DNA of 64,000 bases from Motiliproteus sp. MSK22-1 (GTDB lineage: Bacteria > Pseudomonadota > Gammaproteobacteria > Pseudomonadales > Balneatricaceae). Position numbers and translations under genes: made by a program. The DNA is taken from contig NZ_MIEQ01000044.1 in assembly GCF_001968815.1 (NCBI RefSeq), positions 545,982 through 609,981 on the forward strand. The letters are read 5' to 3'. Positions 8,413 to 16,951 of this stretch are shown in pieces. Each line of letters opens with the position of its first letter. Position 1 is the first letter of the stretch. Below the pieces are notes generated by a model, which had not been told where the DNA came from, made no database searches, and saw only the letters and a list, made by a program, of their open reading frames with translations.

Positions 8413-9267
8413 TCAATTGAAAACCACGGTTTTGTTACCATGAACAAGAATACGATCCTCAAGGTGCCAGCGAAGCCCTCTCGCCAATACCGTTTTTTCT
8501 ACATCTCTGCCTAACCTGACCATATCGGCAATTTCATTGGTATGGCTGATACGAATGACATCCTGATCAATAATGGGACCGGCATCCAGATCCTGAGTCA
8601 CATAATGACAGGTAGCGCCGGTCAGTTTTACCCCTCTTTCATGGGCCTGGTGGTAAGGCTTTGCACCGGCAAAAGAAGGCAGGAAACTATGATGGATATT
8701 GATCACTCGAGAAGCGTATTCTTCACATAGGTCCGGCGGCAGAATTTGCATATAACGAGCCAGGACTATGGTATCAATATCATACTCCTTGACTTTGTTA
8801 CGAACCTGCTCAAATGATTCTGCCTTGTTATCACGGTCTACGGGAATATGATGATAAGGAATACCATGCCATTCTACCATGCTACGTAAGTCGTCATGGT
8901 TAGAAACAACACAGGGAATTTCACAATCCAGCTCTTTGCTGTGATACCGATATAACAGATCGGACAAACAATGTGCCTCACGGCTGGCCATCAACATTAC
9001 TCGCTTGGGACGAGAAGAATCTTCAATCCGCCAGTACATGGAAAATGACTGAGCAATCGGTGCAAAAGCTTCGCGCAACTGGTCAATGGAAAAAGGTATG
9101 TTGCCGGCACGAACTTCGTACCGCATGAAAAACCAGCCAGTGCTGCTGTCCGAATGCTGATTGGCATCACCGATGGAGCCACCGTGACTGGAAATAAAAT
9201 TACTGACCATCGCTACGATTCCAAGCCGGTCGGGGCAAGAAATAACCAGTCTGTATTTAGGTTCCAT
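8413..9267 (-). CDS. purU: Formyltetrahydrofolate deformylase
   Basis: Hydrolyses 10-formyltetrahydrofolate to formate and tetrahydrofolate, balancing one-carbon pools and supplying formate for purine synthesis. An N-terminal ACT domain (residues about 5-85, RLVISCPDRLGIVAMVSNFI) is followed by a formyltransferase-fold domain. That domain has the catalytic NIHHSFLPSFAGAKPYHQA (Asn and His near residue 192) and the Asp in QDLDAGPIIDQDVIRI (near 225). The length of 284 is the family norm (E. coli 280). The ACT domain is the expected site for glycine/methionine-type control. It is alone in its transcription unit, and no glycine riboswitch was seen upstream. Confidence 0.95.
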   Translation of the reverse strand: MEPKYRLVISCPDRLGIVAMVSNFISSHGGSIGDANQHSDSSTGWFFMRYEVRAGNIPFSIDQLREAFAPIAQSFSMYWRIEDSSRPKRVMLMASREAHCLSDLLYRYHSKELDCEIPCVVSNHDDLRSMVEWHGIPYHHIPVDRDNKAESFEQVRNKVKEYDIDTIVLARYMQILPPDLCEEYASRVINIHHSFLPSFAGAKPYHQAHERGVKLTGATCHYVTQDLDAGPIIDQDVIRISHTNEIADMVRLGRDVEKTVLARGLRWHLEDRILVHGNKTVVFN

Positions 9268-9449
9268 AGTATCCTTCTCTATAAGGAGCTGGACGTGATT
9301 AACAGCCCAGAGCCTGCGCTAAAAAGTAGCGGCGATTCTAACAATTTATTATCCGTATCACACCTACTGCCGCAGACCAATATGCGAACCGGCAAAATTA
9401 AGGCATACTCAAAAAAGACGAAGGAGCTAAAAGCGGTGACCTGACAGCT

Positions 9450-10967
9450 ATGATCAATCGCAAAGGTAAGCACCTACTACCATTAGCAGCTCGCCGCATG
9501 GGTATTGACACCCATCAGGAGCTAACAATCTACCTGCCCTCCGACAGCCACGTTTGTCATTCGGAAGGCTTCTCGGCTTTATCCAGAGTCAGGGTTGAGT
9601 CACCTGACAAGCAAATTATTGCTACCTTGCATATCGTCACCAATGGCTTACTCCAGGACCAGGAGATTGGGTTTTCGGAATCAGCCTGGGCGCATATGGA
9701 ATTGACCGACGGTGATCAGGTTTGGGTATATCATCCCAAGCCGTTGGAATCACTCTCCCACATCCGTGCCAAGATATTTGGTCACAGGCTGACCAGAGAC
9801 CAGATTGATGACATTGTTCGAGATATAGCGAAAGGACGCTATGCTGATGTCCACCTGGCTGCTTTTATCAGCTCTTGTGGTGATGGAAAGCTCGATGTAG
9901 AAGAAATTATTGATTTGACTCGCGCCATGGTGGAGGCCGGCAGTAAACTGGAATGGGATCTACCGGTGATTGTAGACAAACATTGTGTCGGTGGTCTGCC
10001 TGGAAACCGGACAACTCCGATCCTGGTGCCAATTCTGGCAGCAGCAGGCCTTAGTATGCCAAAAACGTCTTCGAGAGCAATCACCTCCCCCGCCGGTACC
10101 GCAGACACAATGGAAACTTTGACCAATGTTCGTCTGGATCTCGACCAGATCCGGGTATTGGTTAAAACGCATGGAGGTTGTTTGGCATGGGGCGGATCAG
10201 TGCGGTTGAGTCCAACCGATGACCTGTTAATACGGGTGGAAAGAGCTCTGGAAATAGACAGTGAAGGTCAGCTAATTGCATCAGTGCTGTCCAAAAAGCT
10301 GGCGGCAGGTGCGACACATGTTTTGATCGACATACCCGTCGGATCTACGGCCAAAATCAGAGATCAGGCCTCAGCAGAGCGATTATCAACACTACTGCGA
10401 ACAGTGGCCGAAACCCTGGGGCTGAAAGTACGTATCATGATTAGTGATGGCTCCCAGCCGGTGGGGAATGGTATAGGTCCAGCACTGGAAGCCTGGGATA
10501 TACTGGCTGTTTTACAAAACAAGAAAGATGCACCTCAAGACCTTAAAATTCGCGCCGCTGAAGTGGCCGGTGAACTATTAGAAATGTGCAGTAAAGCAGA
10601 GCCAGACAAAGGCTTCCAGATGGCTGTCGCTCTTATAGATTCCGGCGCCGCCTGGAAGAAATTTCAGGAAATATGTCAGGCCCAGGGAGGTCTGCAAGAA
10701 CCACCGGTTGCCCCTTACCGCTACAATATGATCAGTCCACGAGCAGGAGTGGTCAGCAATATAGATAACCGCCAACTATCTCAGACAGCAAAGCTTGCTG
10801 GAGCTCCAGCTGACCCGGCAGCGGGCGTGGTGATTTATGCGAAACTGGGTAATCGAGTAAAAAAAGGTGAAACCTTATTGACGATCCATGCAGAAAGCCC
10901 GGGTGAATTAGACTATGCCGTCGCCTATTTGAATACCCACAGACAACTGATTACAGTATCGCCCTGA
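9450..10967 (+). CDS. Putative thymidine/AMP phosphorylase
   Basis: A 505-residue member of the DeoA-like phosphorylase family in the subgroup that includes archaeal AMP phosphorylase. The N-terminal extra domain (residues 1-90) resembles the oligomerisation domain of AMP phosphorylase. The glycosyltransferase helical domain starts about residue 100 (RLTRDQIDDIVRDIAKGRYA). The phosphate/nucleoside loop is VDKHCVGGLPGNRTTPI and the second signature KTSSRAITSPAGTADTMETL. A C-terminal alpha/beta domain completes it. It would phosphorolyse a pyrimidine nucleoside or a nucleotide such as AMP. The next gene, 158 bp downstream, is PRPP-synthase-like, which supports a ribose-phosphate recycling role. 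Which substrate is used cannot be settled from the sequence. Confidence 0.85.
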   Translation: MINRKGKHLLPLAARRMGIDTHQELTIYLPSDSHVCHSEGFSALSRVRVESPDKQIIATLHIVTNGLLQDQEIGFSESAWAHMELTDGDQVWVYHPKPLESLSHIRAKIFGHRLTRDQIDDIVRDIAKGRYADVHLAAFISSCGDGKLDVEEIIDLTRAMVEAGSKLEWDLPVIVDKHCVGGLPGNRTTPILVPILAAAGLSMPKTSSRAITSPAGTADTMETLTNVRLDLDQIRVLVKTHGGCLAWGGSVRLSPTDDLLIRVERALEIDSEGQLIASVLSKKLAAGATHVLIDIPVGSTAKIRDQASAERLSTLLRTVAETLGLKVRIMISDGSQPVGNGIGPALEAWDILAVLQNKKDAPQDLKIRAAEVAGELLEMCSKAEPDKGFQMAVALIDSGAAWKKFQEICQAQGGLQEPPVAPYRYNMISPRAGVVSNIDNRQLSQTAKLAGAPADPAAGVVIYAKLGNRVKKGETLLTIHAESPGELDYAVAYLNTHRQLITVSP

Positions 10968-11039
10968 CTGAGTTAAGGTCACGGGCTGATGAAATAATGG
11001 TTCCCTGTTATGACCCGTTTGATCAGGCATAACAAAGTC

Positions 11040-11105
11040 ACTGTTAGTTTTACGATAAGTTACTGTCAGTTTTACGATAAACAGTTAGCATTACAGAAAG
11101 TTACC
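11040..11105 (+). repeat. Tandem 22-bp direct repeats before the PRPP-synthase-like gene
   Basis: Copy 1 (11040-11061) and copy 2 (11062-11083) share ACTGTyAGTTTTACGATAA with a single mismatch over 19 bases, at an exact 22-bp period. A degenerate third copy (GTTAG..TTAC..AAAGTTAC) follows up to about 11105. They end about 20 bp before the start at 11126. A period of two helical turns suggests cooperative regulator binding. Confidence 0.7.
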
Positions 11106-11125
11106 CTTTCGAGGATATCAAATAT

Positions 11126-12010
11126 ATGAACCCTCTGCTTTTTAACCTCAACAGCGATCCCGTTCTGGCTTCACAACTAAGAGCGCACCTCGACGCTGAA
11201 GAAGGGGTTATTAACCAGCGATATTTTCCCGACCAGGAAACCTATCTGCGTATCGACAGCAATTGCCAGGAACGCCCCTGTATAGTCTACTGTAACCTAT
11301 ACCAGCCTAACGATAAGATCATGCCACTGCTGTTTCTGGTAGAAACCTTAAGAGAACTTGGCGCAAGCAAAGTCGCACTGGTAACGCCCTATCTAAGCTA
11401 TATGCGTCAGGATAAACGTTTTCTGCCAGGAGAGTGTGTCAATGCACGTCCGTTTGCCAGGCTACTCTCAAATTATCTGGATTTTCTGGTAACCATCGAT
11501 CCACATTTGCACCGCATCCATTCTCTGGATGAGGTCTACAGTATTCCGACGCATATAGTCAAAGCAGCCCCACTGATTGCCGACTGGGTCGGCACTCACA
11601 TCAAACAACCGTTATTCTTGGGGCCTGACAGCGAGAGCGAACAATGGGTCAGTGAAGTTGCGCAACTGATCGACGCCCCCTTTCTGGTTATGGAAAAGAA
11701 CCGTAAAGGCGATCGGGATGTAGAGATCAATGTGCCCTCACTGAAAACCTGGAAGGATCACACCCCTATACTGGTGGACGATATTATTTCCAGTGGTCGG
11801 ACAATGCTGACAACCCTGATGCAACTTCGCCAGTCAGGTTTGAATCGGGGATACTGCATTGGTGTCCATGGCATCTTTGCTGACAATGCCTATTCAGAGC
11901 TGCAAGAAGAGGCAGAAGTCATCAGTACCAGCACCATTCCTCACCCTTCCAATCAAATTGACGTTAGCGCTGCGCTCGCGGTTCCACTGGCACAATGGGC
12001 AAAAGACTGA
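11126..12010 (+). CDS. Ribose-phosphate pyrophosphokinase-like (PRPP synthase, short form)
   Basis: A 294-residue protein with the two-domain phosphoribosyltransferase fold of PRPP synthases, which make PRPP from ribose-5-phosphate and ATP. Recognisable segments are RYFPDQETYLRI, the catalytic flap region YMRQDKRFLPGECVNARPFA, VTIDPHLHR and the PRPP-binding loop LVDDIISSGRTML. It is shorter than the canonical housekeeping enzyme (about 315 residues), and the loop has SSGRT instead of TAGTI, resembling the archaeal-type forms. Hence it is probably an accessory enzyme. It follows the phosphorylase gene and is preceded by tandem repeats that may be an operator. A specialised salvage role is inferred. 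Confidence 0.85.
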   Translation: MNPLLFNLNSDPVLASQLRAHLDAEEGVINQRYFPDQETYLRIDSNCQERPCIVYCNLYQPNDKIMPLLFLVETLRELGASKVALVTPYLSYMRQDKRFLPGECVNARPFARLLSNYLDFLVTIDPHLHRIHSLDEVYSIPTHIVKAAPLIADWVGTHIKQPLFLGPDSESEQWVSEVAQLIDAPFLVMEKNRKGDRDVEINVPSLKTWKDHTPILVDDIISSGRTMLTTLMQLRQSGLNRGYCIGVHGIFADNAYSELQEEAEVISTSTIPHPSNQIDVSAALAVPLAQWAKD

Positions 12011-12013
12011 GTG

Positions 12014-12688
12014 ATGGAGCAACCGTCATCTAAATCAGCACCAATACCAGCAGATCCTGAAAGGCCGACGGATTCTGTTCAGCTGACTAGTCATCAGCAA
12101 CATAACGACCTCAGGTTGACTGATGCTGTGGTCAGTTATGATGCCCGTTTTTTGTCGTCGGCTTTAGCTGATCACTTTCTGGAGCAACTGACAGAAAGCT
12201 TGGAATGGCGCCAGGATCAAATTCAGATGTTCGGCCGCCCCGTCCCTATTCCAAGACTGCAAGCCTGGTACGGCGATACAGACGCTCACTACCGTTATTC
12301 AGGCCTTAACCTGCAGCCACAACCATGGACAAGGGAACTCTGCCAACTGCTTGGTTTGATCGAAGAACAGACCGGCGTTTGCTTCAATTCAGTTTTGGCA
12401 AATCTCTATCGGGACGGTCAGGACAGCGTTGGATGGCACTCCGATAATGAACCCGAACTGGGCCCTTCCCCCATCATAGCCTCTTTGACCCTGGGGGCTG
12501 TGCGTCGGTTTTGTTTACGTCATAAGAAACACAAAGATCAGCAACATCAGTTACAGTTGGAGCATGGCTCTTTGTTGATAATGGCAGGAGAAACACAGCA
12601 ACACTGGCTACATGCTCTGCCTAAAACCAAAAGACCTACTGCACCACGGATCAACCTGAGCTTCCGGCAGATTGTTCAAACTCGTTAA
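12014..12688 (+). CDS. AlkB-like 2-oxoglutarate/Fe(II)-dependent dioxygenase
   Basis: Predicted to demethylate alkylated DNA bases oxidatively. The protein has about 224 residues; the ATG at 12014 is chosen over the GTG three bases earlier, directly after the stop of the previous gene. A variable N-terminus (about 30 residues) precedes the jelly-roll core. The iron-binding triad is visible as WHSDNE (His and Asp) and a distal His in QHWLHALPKT, with the 2-oxoglutarate-binding Arg in PRINLSFRQI. The middle has RPVPIPRLQAWYGD, typical of the ALKBH2/3-like group. It is nearly contiguous with the upstream gene and likely co-transcribed. No Ada/LexA-type operator was identified. Confidence 0.9.
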   Translation: MEQPSSKSAPIPADPERPTDSVQLTSHQQHNDLRLTDAVVSYDARFLSSALADHFLEQLTESLEWRQDQIQMFGRPVPIPRLQAWYGDTDAHYRYSGLNLQPQPWTRELCQLLGLIEEQTGVCFNSVLANLYRDGQDSVGWHSDNEPELGPSPIIASLTLGAVRRFCLRHKKHKDQQHQLQLEHGSLLIMAGETQQHWLHALPKTKRPTAPRINLSFRQIVQTR

Positions 12689-12700
12689 CTCCAGCTATGG

Positions 12701-14140
12701 ATGGGACTTGTTCAGAGCCACCCAAGGTGTACCATAGCCCCGGTAATCAATATTAATAACCGACCAGCTTACAGCTCCAACGGGACAAAAACCCTAGTGC
12801 ATCAACAAAATACACAAACACTCAGCGTCAGCGAACTGAACAGACAGGTCAGGCAGTTACTCGAAAGCGGTTTTTCAGTACTGAATATCGAAGGTGAAAT
12901 ATCCAACTTCGTCTGCCCCAGTTCAGGACACTGGTATTTTACCCTGAAGGATCAAGGCGCTCAGGTTCGCTGCGCTCTGTTTAAAAACCGCAATCGTTTT
13001 CTCAAATACAAACCCCGTAATGGTGACCAGGTCAAACTACGAGCTAAAGTCAGTCTTTATGAAGGTCGTGGAGAGTTTCAGTTAATCGGTGATTACCTTG
13101 AAGAAGCCGGTGCAGGAGCACTTCAGGCAGCGTTCGAGGCGCTGAAAATAAAGTTGGAACAGGAGGGATTGTTCTCTCAGCAACATAAACGACCGCTCCC
13201 GACCTTACCCAGGCATATCGGCGTAATCACCTCCCCCACTGGCGCAGCAGTGCGCGATATTGTCAGCGTTCTGGCACGCCGCTTCCCGGCGATTCCTGTG
13301 AGTATATTTCCGGTAGCCGTTCAAGGCGAAGAAGCACCACAACAATTGATAGACGCTTTGAACCTCGCCAACAGGGACGGCCGTTGTGATGTAATAATTC
13401 TCGGCAGAGGTGGCGGTTCGCTGGAAGATCTCTGGGCATTCAATAACGAATTACTCGCCAGGGCTATCTTTGCCAGCGACATTCCGATTGTCAGTGCTGT
13501 TGGTCACGAAGTTGATTTCAGTATCTCTGATTTTGTTGCCGACTTAAGAGCTCCGACACCCTCTGCTGCCGCTGAGCTTCTAAGCCCGGACAGAGAGACC
13601 CTGGGCGGACAGCTTCGCTACTATGAAGAAGCACTCGCCCGCCAGTTTAAACGCCGGATTGAGTTACTAAGCCTGCGCTTAAAGAGTGCCAGCCAGCGCC
13701 TGCGACATCCAGGTCAACGACTTCAGGAACAGGCTCAAAGATTAGATGAGCTTGAGCTTCGCCTAAAGCGCCAGCTCAAATACAGCCTGAACCTCTATCA
13801 ACAGCGATTGTCTCACTTGGATTATCGCTTAACACAGCAGTCTCCTGATCGGAAAATTGACTACCTGCAAACCCGGCAGCAAGAACTTTACCAGAGATTA
13901 AAACGAGGAATGAGTTTACAACTGGATAAGCGCCGAGTGCAGCTGGCATCACAGAGTCATGCTCTGCAGGCCGTCAGCCCTTTAGCCACCCTAAGTCGTG
14001 GTTATGCCATCGTTTCAGACCAGCAGGGACATATTGTCCGGAACACCAGCGATATAAGCATCGGAGATACCTTGCAGACTCGTCTGGCCAAAGGCCGTCT
14101 GCTATGCCAGGTCACCGAAACAATCGAAGCGGATCACTGA
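12701..14140 (+). CDS. xseA: Exodeoxyribonuclease VII large subunit
   Basis: The catalytic/large subunit of exonuclease VII, which degrades single-stranded DNA in both directions. An OB-fold (residues about 40-140: LSVSELNRQVRQLLESGF, EISNFVCPSSGHWYFTLKD) is followed by the catalytic domain with GVITSPTGAAVRDIVSVL, GRGGGSLEDLWAFNNE and SAVGHEVDFSISDFVADLR. A long basic coiled-coil follows (about 310-430), then a short beta-rich C-terminus (LSRGYAIVSD). The 479 residues exceed E. coli XseA (456); the extra ~30 N-terminal residues may mean that the true start is further in, for instance a GTG near 12797. The small subunit gene xseB is not in this window. Confidence 0.95.
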   Translation: MGLVQSHPRCTIAPVININNRPAYSSNGTKTLVHQQNTQTLSVSELNRQVRQLLESGFSVLNIEGEISNFVCPSSGHWYFTLKDQGAQVRCALFKNRNRFLKYKPRNGDQVKLRAKVSLYEGRGEFQLIGDYLEEAGAGALQAAFEALKIKLEQEGLFSQQHKRPLPTLPRHIGVITSPTGAAVRDIVSVLARRFPAIPVSIFPVAVQGEEAPQQLIDALNLANRDGRCDVIILGRGGGSLEDLWAFNNELLARAIFASDIPIVSAVGHEVDFSISDFVADLRAPTPSAAAELLSPDRETLGGQLRYYEEALARQFKRRIELLSLRLKSASQRLRHPGQRLQEQAQRLDELELRLKRQLKYSLNLYQQRLSHLDYRLTQQSPDRKIDYLQTRQQELYQRLKRGMSLQLDKRRVQLASQSHALQAVSPLATLSRGYAIVSDQQGHIVRNTSDISIGDTLQTRLAKGRLLCQVTETIEADH

Positions 14141-14278
14141 GGAACCTTAAGCTTGAGCGCTTGCCGCTAACAATTGGAAATCAATTCAGAAACAAACGAT
14201 CAACACCCATATTTAAAGTAGCAACACCTTAAAAAGACCAGTGCTTTTAAACAACAAGACTATAAGAGGCTGTACTCG

Positions 14279-15112
14279 ATGAAATACCTGTTGGCTGCCT
14301 TACCGCTATTGCTTGCCAGTTTTAACCTGACAGCCCTTGAATTACCGCTGAACTCCCCGGTTCCAGGAGGGATCATTCATTTACCCTTACAGGGTAAGGA
14401 ATCACCCAAGGTCATCTATCGCAAACACCGGGTCATGGTAGTGCCTGCGACAGCAACCCGTTACGCCGACCAAGCGGACTGGGTTGCCCTGGTGGGTATT
14501 CCGTTAAGTGCCAAGGCCGGTACTGAAACAGTCAACATTAACGGCAATAACCTCTCTTTTAAGATTGAGAGCAAGCAATACAAAGAACAACGATTGGTTA
14601 TTAAAAACAAACGCAAAGTCAATCCAACCCCATTGGATATGACCAGGATAAACAAAGAGAAGAAAGAGATTCTGACCGCTCTGGCGAGCTGGTCAGAACC
14701 CAAAACCCATGCCCCGGTTACAACCTTATTGAAGCCAGCCCAGGGGCCACACAGCAGTCCCTTCGGCTTAAGGCGTTTTTTTAATGATCAACCACGCAAA
14801 CCCCATAGCGGTCTCGATATAGCCGCCCCTAAAAACTCCCCTATAATCGCTCCGGCACCCGCTAAGGTAGTCGCCACCGGTGACTACTTTTTTAACGGAA
14901 GAACAGTCATTCTGGATCACGGTAACGGCCTCACCAGCCTTTACTGTCATATGAATCGTATCGACGTAAAGCTGGGAGAAACTCTGAAAACAGGAGACCA
15001 GCTAGGAACCATTGGTGCAACAGGTCGAGTAACCGGCCCTCACCTGCACTGGGGGGTGAGTCTTAACAACGCCCGTATTGATCCAACGTTATTGATGGTT
15101 GAATCCAAATAG
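14279..15112 (+). CDS. M23 family metallopeptidase, secreted
   Basis: A periplasmic peptidoglycan endopeptidase-type protein of 277 residues. A signal peptide (MKYLLAALPLLLASFNLTALE) is followed by a beta-rich domain (about 25-110) and the LytM/M23 domain (about 150-277). Zinc ligands are visible in HSGLDIAAP (H-x3-D) and the terminal HLHWGV (HxH), with LDHGNGLTSLYCHM between. All catalytic residues are present, so the enzyme should be active and not a degenerate LytM activator. It lies just after xseA, a neighbour relationship also seen in Pseudomonas. A hairpin at 15142-15172 follows. Confidence 0.9.
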   Translation: MKYLLAALPLLLASFNLTALELPLNSPVPGGIIHLPLQGKESPKVIYRKHRVMVVPATATRYADQADWVALVGIPLSAKAGTETVNINGNNLSFKIESKQYKEQRLVIKNKRKVNPTPLDMTRINKEKKEILTALASWSEPKTHAPVTTLLKPAQGPHSSPFGLRRFFNDQPRKPHSGLDIAAPKNSPIIAPAPAKVVATGDYFFNGRTVILDHGNGLTSLYCHMNRIDVKLGETLKTGDQLGTIGATGRVTGPHLHWGVSLNNARIDPTLLMVESK

Positions 15113-15141
15113 TTCTAACCACAAACCCAATCAATTGAAGT

Positions 15142-15172
15142 CAGAGATGAGCAAGTCAGTTGCTGATCTCTG
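15142..15172 (+). terminator. Imperfect hairpin after the M23 peptidase gene
   Basis: A 13-bp stem with one mismatch (15142-15154 against 15160-15172) and a 5-nt loop. There is no U-run afterwards, so it may be a rho-dependent 3' end stabiliser and not a true intrinsic terminator. Confidence 0.45.
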
Positions 15173-15229
15173 CTATGACATTGAGTCGTCAAAAACAAAC
15201 TATAGCCCCATGATTAGATCTTAAACTGA

Positions 15230-15235
15230 TATAAT
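15230..15235 (+). promoter_or_regulatory. Probable -10 element of fklB
   Basis: A perfect TATAAT hexamer 34 bp before the fklB start, in the gap after the hairpin at 15142-15172. The -35 region is poor, so only the -10 is claimed. Confidence 0.4.
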
Positions 15236-15269
15236 CGCGGTTTTAATTGAAACTAACGAGCAGGATTCC

Positions 15270-15893
15270 ATGTCCGAACAGCTAAAACCGACCACCAATG
15301 AAGAAATTGTAAGTTACGGCATTGGCCGCCAGATGGGCGATCAGCTGAAAAGCAACCGTATTGAAGGTCTGAATATCGAACTGGTAAAAACCGGTCTCGC
15401 TGATGCATTCCAAGGAGTTGCGGCACCTGTTTCTGAAGCTGAGCTGCAAGCTGCGTTTCAGGATCTACAAGAGAAGATGCAGGCTCGTGCAGCGGAAGAA
15501 GCAAAGGCTGCAGGCGCTGAAGGCATCAAATATCTTGAAGAAAATGCAAAGAAAGAAGGTGTTCAAATCACAGAATCTGGTCTGCAGTACGAAATTCTGG
15601 TCGCTGGTGACGGTGATAAGCCAACAGCCTCTTCTACAGTAAGAACCCATTACCACGGTACTTTTATAGACGGCAGCATTTTCGACAGCTCCGTTGACCG
15701 TGGTCAGCCAGCAGAATTCCCAGTCAACGGTGTTATCGCAGGCTGGACAGAAGCGCTACAGATGATGAATGTTGGCTCTAAATGGAGGCTGCACGTTCCT
15801 TCTGAGCTGGCCTATGGCAGCCAAGGGGCTCAAGGTGCCATTCCTCCTCACTCAACTCTGGTTTTTGAAGTAGAGCTGCTGGATATTCTTTAA
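15270..15893 (+). CDS. fklB: FKBP-type peptidyl-prolyl cis-trans isomerase
   Basis: Catalyses cis-trans isomerisation of peptidyl-proline bonds. The 207 residues match the FklB/FKBP22 family (E. coli 206). The N-terminal helical dimerisation domain covers about residues 1-95 (SYGIGRQMGDQLKSN, AFQDLQEKMQAR), joined by a long helix to the FKBP domain (110-207). That domain contains VRTHYHGTFIDGSIFDSS, GWTEALQMMNVGSKWRLHVP and the terminal HSTLVFEVELLDI. Active-site aromatic and Asp positions are conserved. No signal peptide is present, so it is cytoplasmic like FklB and not periplasmic like FkpA. It has its own promoter-like TATAAT. Confidence 0.95.
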   Translation: MSEQLKPTTNEEIVSYGIGRQMGDQLKSNRIEGLNIELVKTGLADAFQGVAAPVSEAELQAAFQDLQEKMQARAAEEAKAAGAEGIKYLEENAKKEGVQITESGLQYEILVAGDGDKPTASSTVRTHYHGTFIDGSIFDSSVDRGQPAEFPVNGVIAGWTEALQMMNVGSKWRLHVPSELAYGSQGAQGAIPPHSTLVFEVELLDIL

Positions 15894-16003
15894 TCAGCAT
15901 TCCATAGTTTCAGTGCCTTTTGTGAACTCAACCCCCCTTCTGAGTTCAGCATCAGGTGGCTTTAGTTATATAACTTGCTAGTTAAGTATTTGGTTTACAC
16001 AGA

Positions 16004-16768
16004 ATGAAACTGCACTATAAGGTCAGCGGTAGCGGGACTCCTCTTGTTATCGCCCATGGATTGTTCGGTACACTGGAAAACTGGGGAGGTCAAATTAAGG
16101 CCTTATCAGAACATTTTCTCGTCTATGCCGTGGATCTGCGGAATCATGGCCTTTCCCCCTGGAGCTCCGAGATGGATTATCCCTCTATGAGCACAGATTT
16201 ACTGGAGTTTCTGGACGACCATCAACTTGATCAGGTTTTATTGCTAGGCCATTCAATGGGAGGAAAAGCAGCCATGCAACTGGCTCTGGACCACCCCCGG
16301 AGAATCCGTAAACTAGTGGTTGTGGATATTGCCCCGGTGCAATATCCACATCACCACGACCAGGTTTTTGAAGGACTGTTCAACGTAGACCTACAGAAGA
16401 TCAGCTCTCGAAAAGAGGCGGATTCAGCCTTGGCAGAGTATGTAGAAGAAGTTTCTGTACGGCAGTTTTTATTAAAGAATCTTTATCGAGACAAGAGCCA
16501 TTTTGCCTGGAGAATGAATCTGGACAGCCTGCAGAAAGAGTATGAGCAACTTGCCAAAGCGCCTCAAAGCAAAGGCAAGTACCAGGGGCAGACTCTTTTT
16601 ATTAAGGGCGGGGTTTCCAACTATATTCAGGAGTCTCACCGTTCAACTATCGCCCACCTGTTCCCCAATGCCAGCGCCCGTATCCTAGACGGTGTGGGAC
16701 ATTGGCCTCATGCCGAAAAACCGGCAGTTTTTACTAAAATACTGCTGAGGTTTTTGCAACAGCCTTAA
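16004..16768 (+). CDS. Alpha/beta-fold hydrolase (YbfF-like esterase)
   Basis: A 254-residue cytoplasmic hydrolase. The oxyanion-hole segment is IAHGLFGTLENWGGQI, the nucleophile elbow is LLGHSMGGKAAMQLA (Ser), the Asp lies in VVVDIAP or later, and the catalytic His is in GVGHWPHAEKP near the C-terminus. RNHGLSPW and DYPSMSTDLLEFL are typical of the YbfF group, which hydrolyses short acyl esters and acyl-CoA-like substrates in vitro. It lies between fklB and the CobT-like gene, each with separate spacing, so it is probably monocistronic. The physiological substrate is unknown. Confidence 0.9.
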   Translation: MKLHYKVSGSGTPLVIAHGLFGTLENWGGQIKALSEHFLVYAVDLRNHGLSPWSSEMDYPSMSTDLLEFLDDHQLDQVLLLGHSMGGKAAMQLALDHPRRIRKLVVVDIAPVQYPHHHDQVFEGLFNVDLQKISSRKEADSALAEYVEEVSVRQFLLKNLYRDKSHFAWRMNLDSLQKEYEQLAKAPQSKGKYQGQTLFIKGGVSNYIQESHRSTIAHLFPNASARILDGVGHWPHAEKPAVFTKILLRFLQQP

Positions 16769-16951
16769 GATAAGCAGTTTTTCAAACCCTATCACACAGG
16801 CCCGACGTTTAAACGTTCAAATAACCATTCCTGCGACTCTGCCGATTCAGGTCGCATTGAAGCAATTAGCATTAGAAGCATTTCCTTACACTTCGAGTGG
16901 AGTAATAATCTCTGGCACGATACACCCACTCCCTCGTTAAACAGGACGAAA

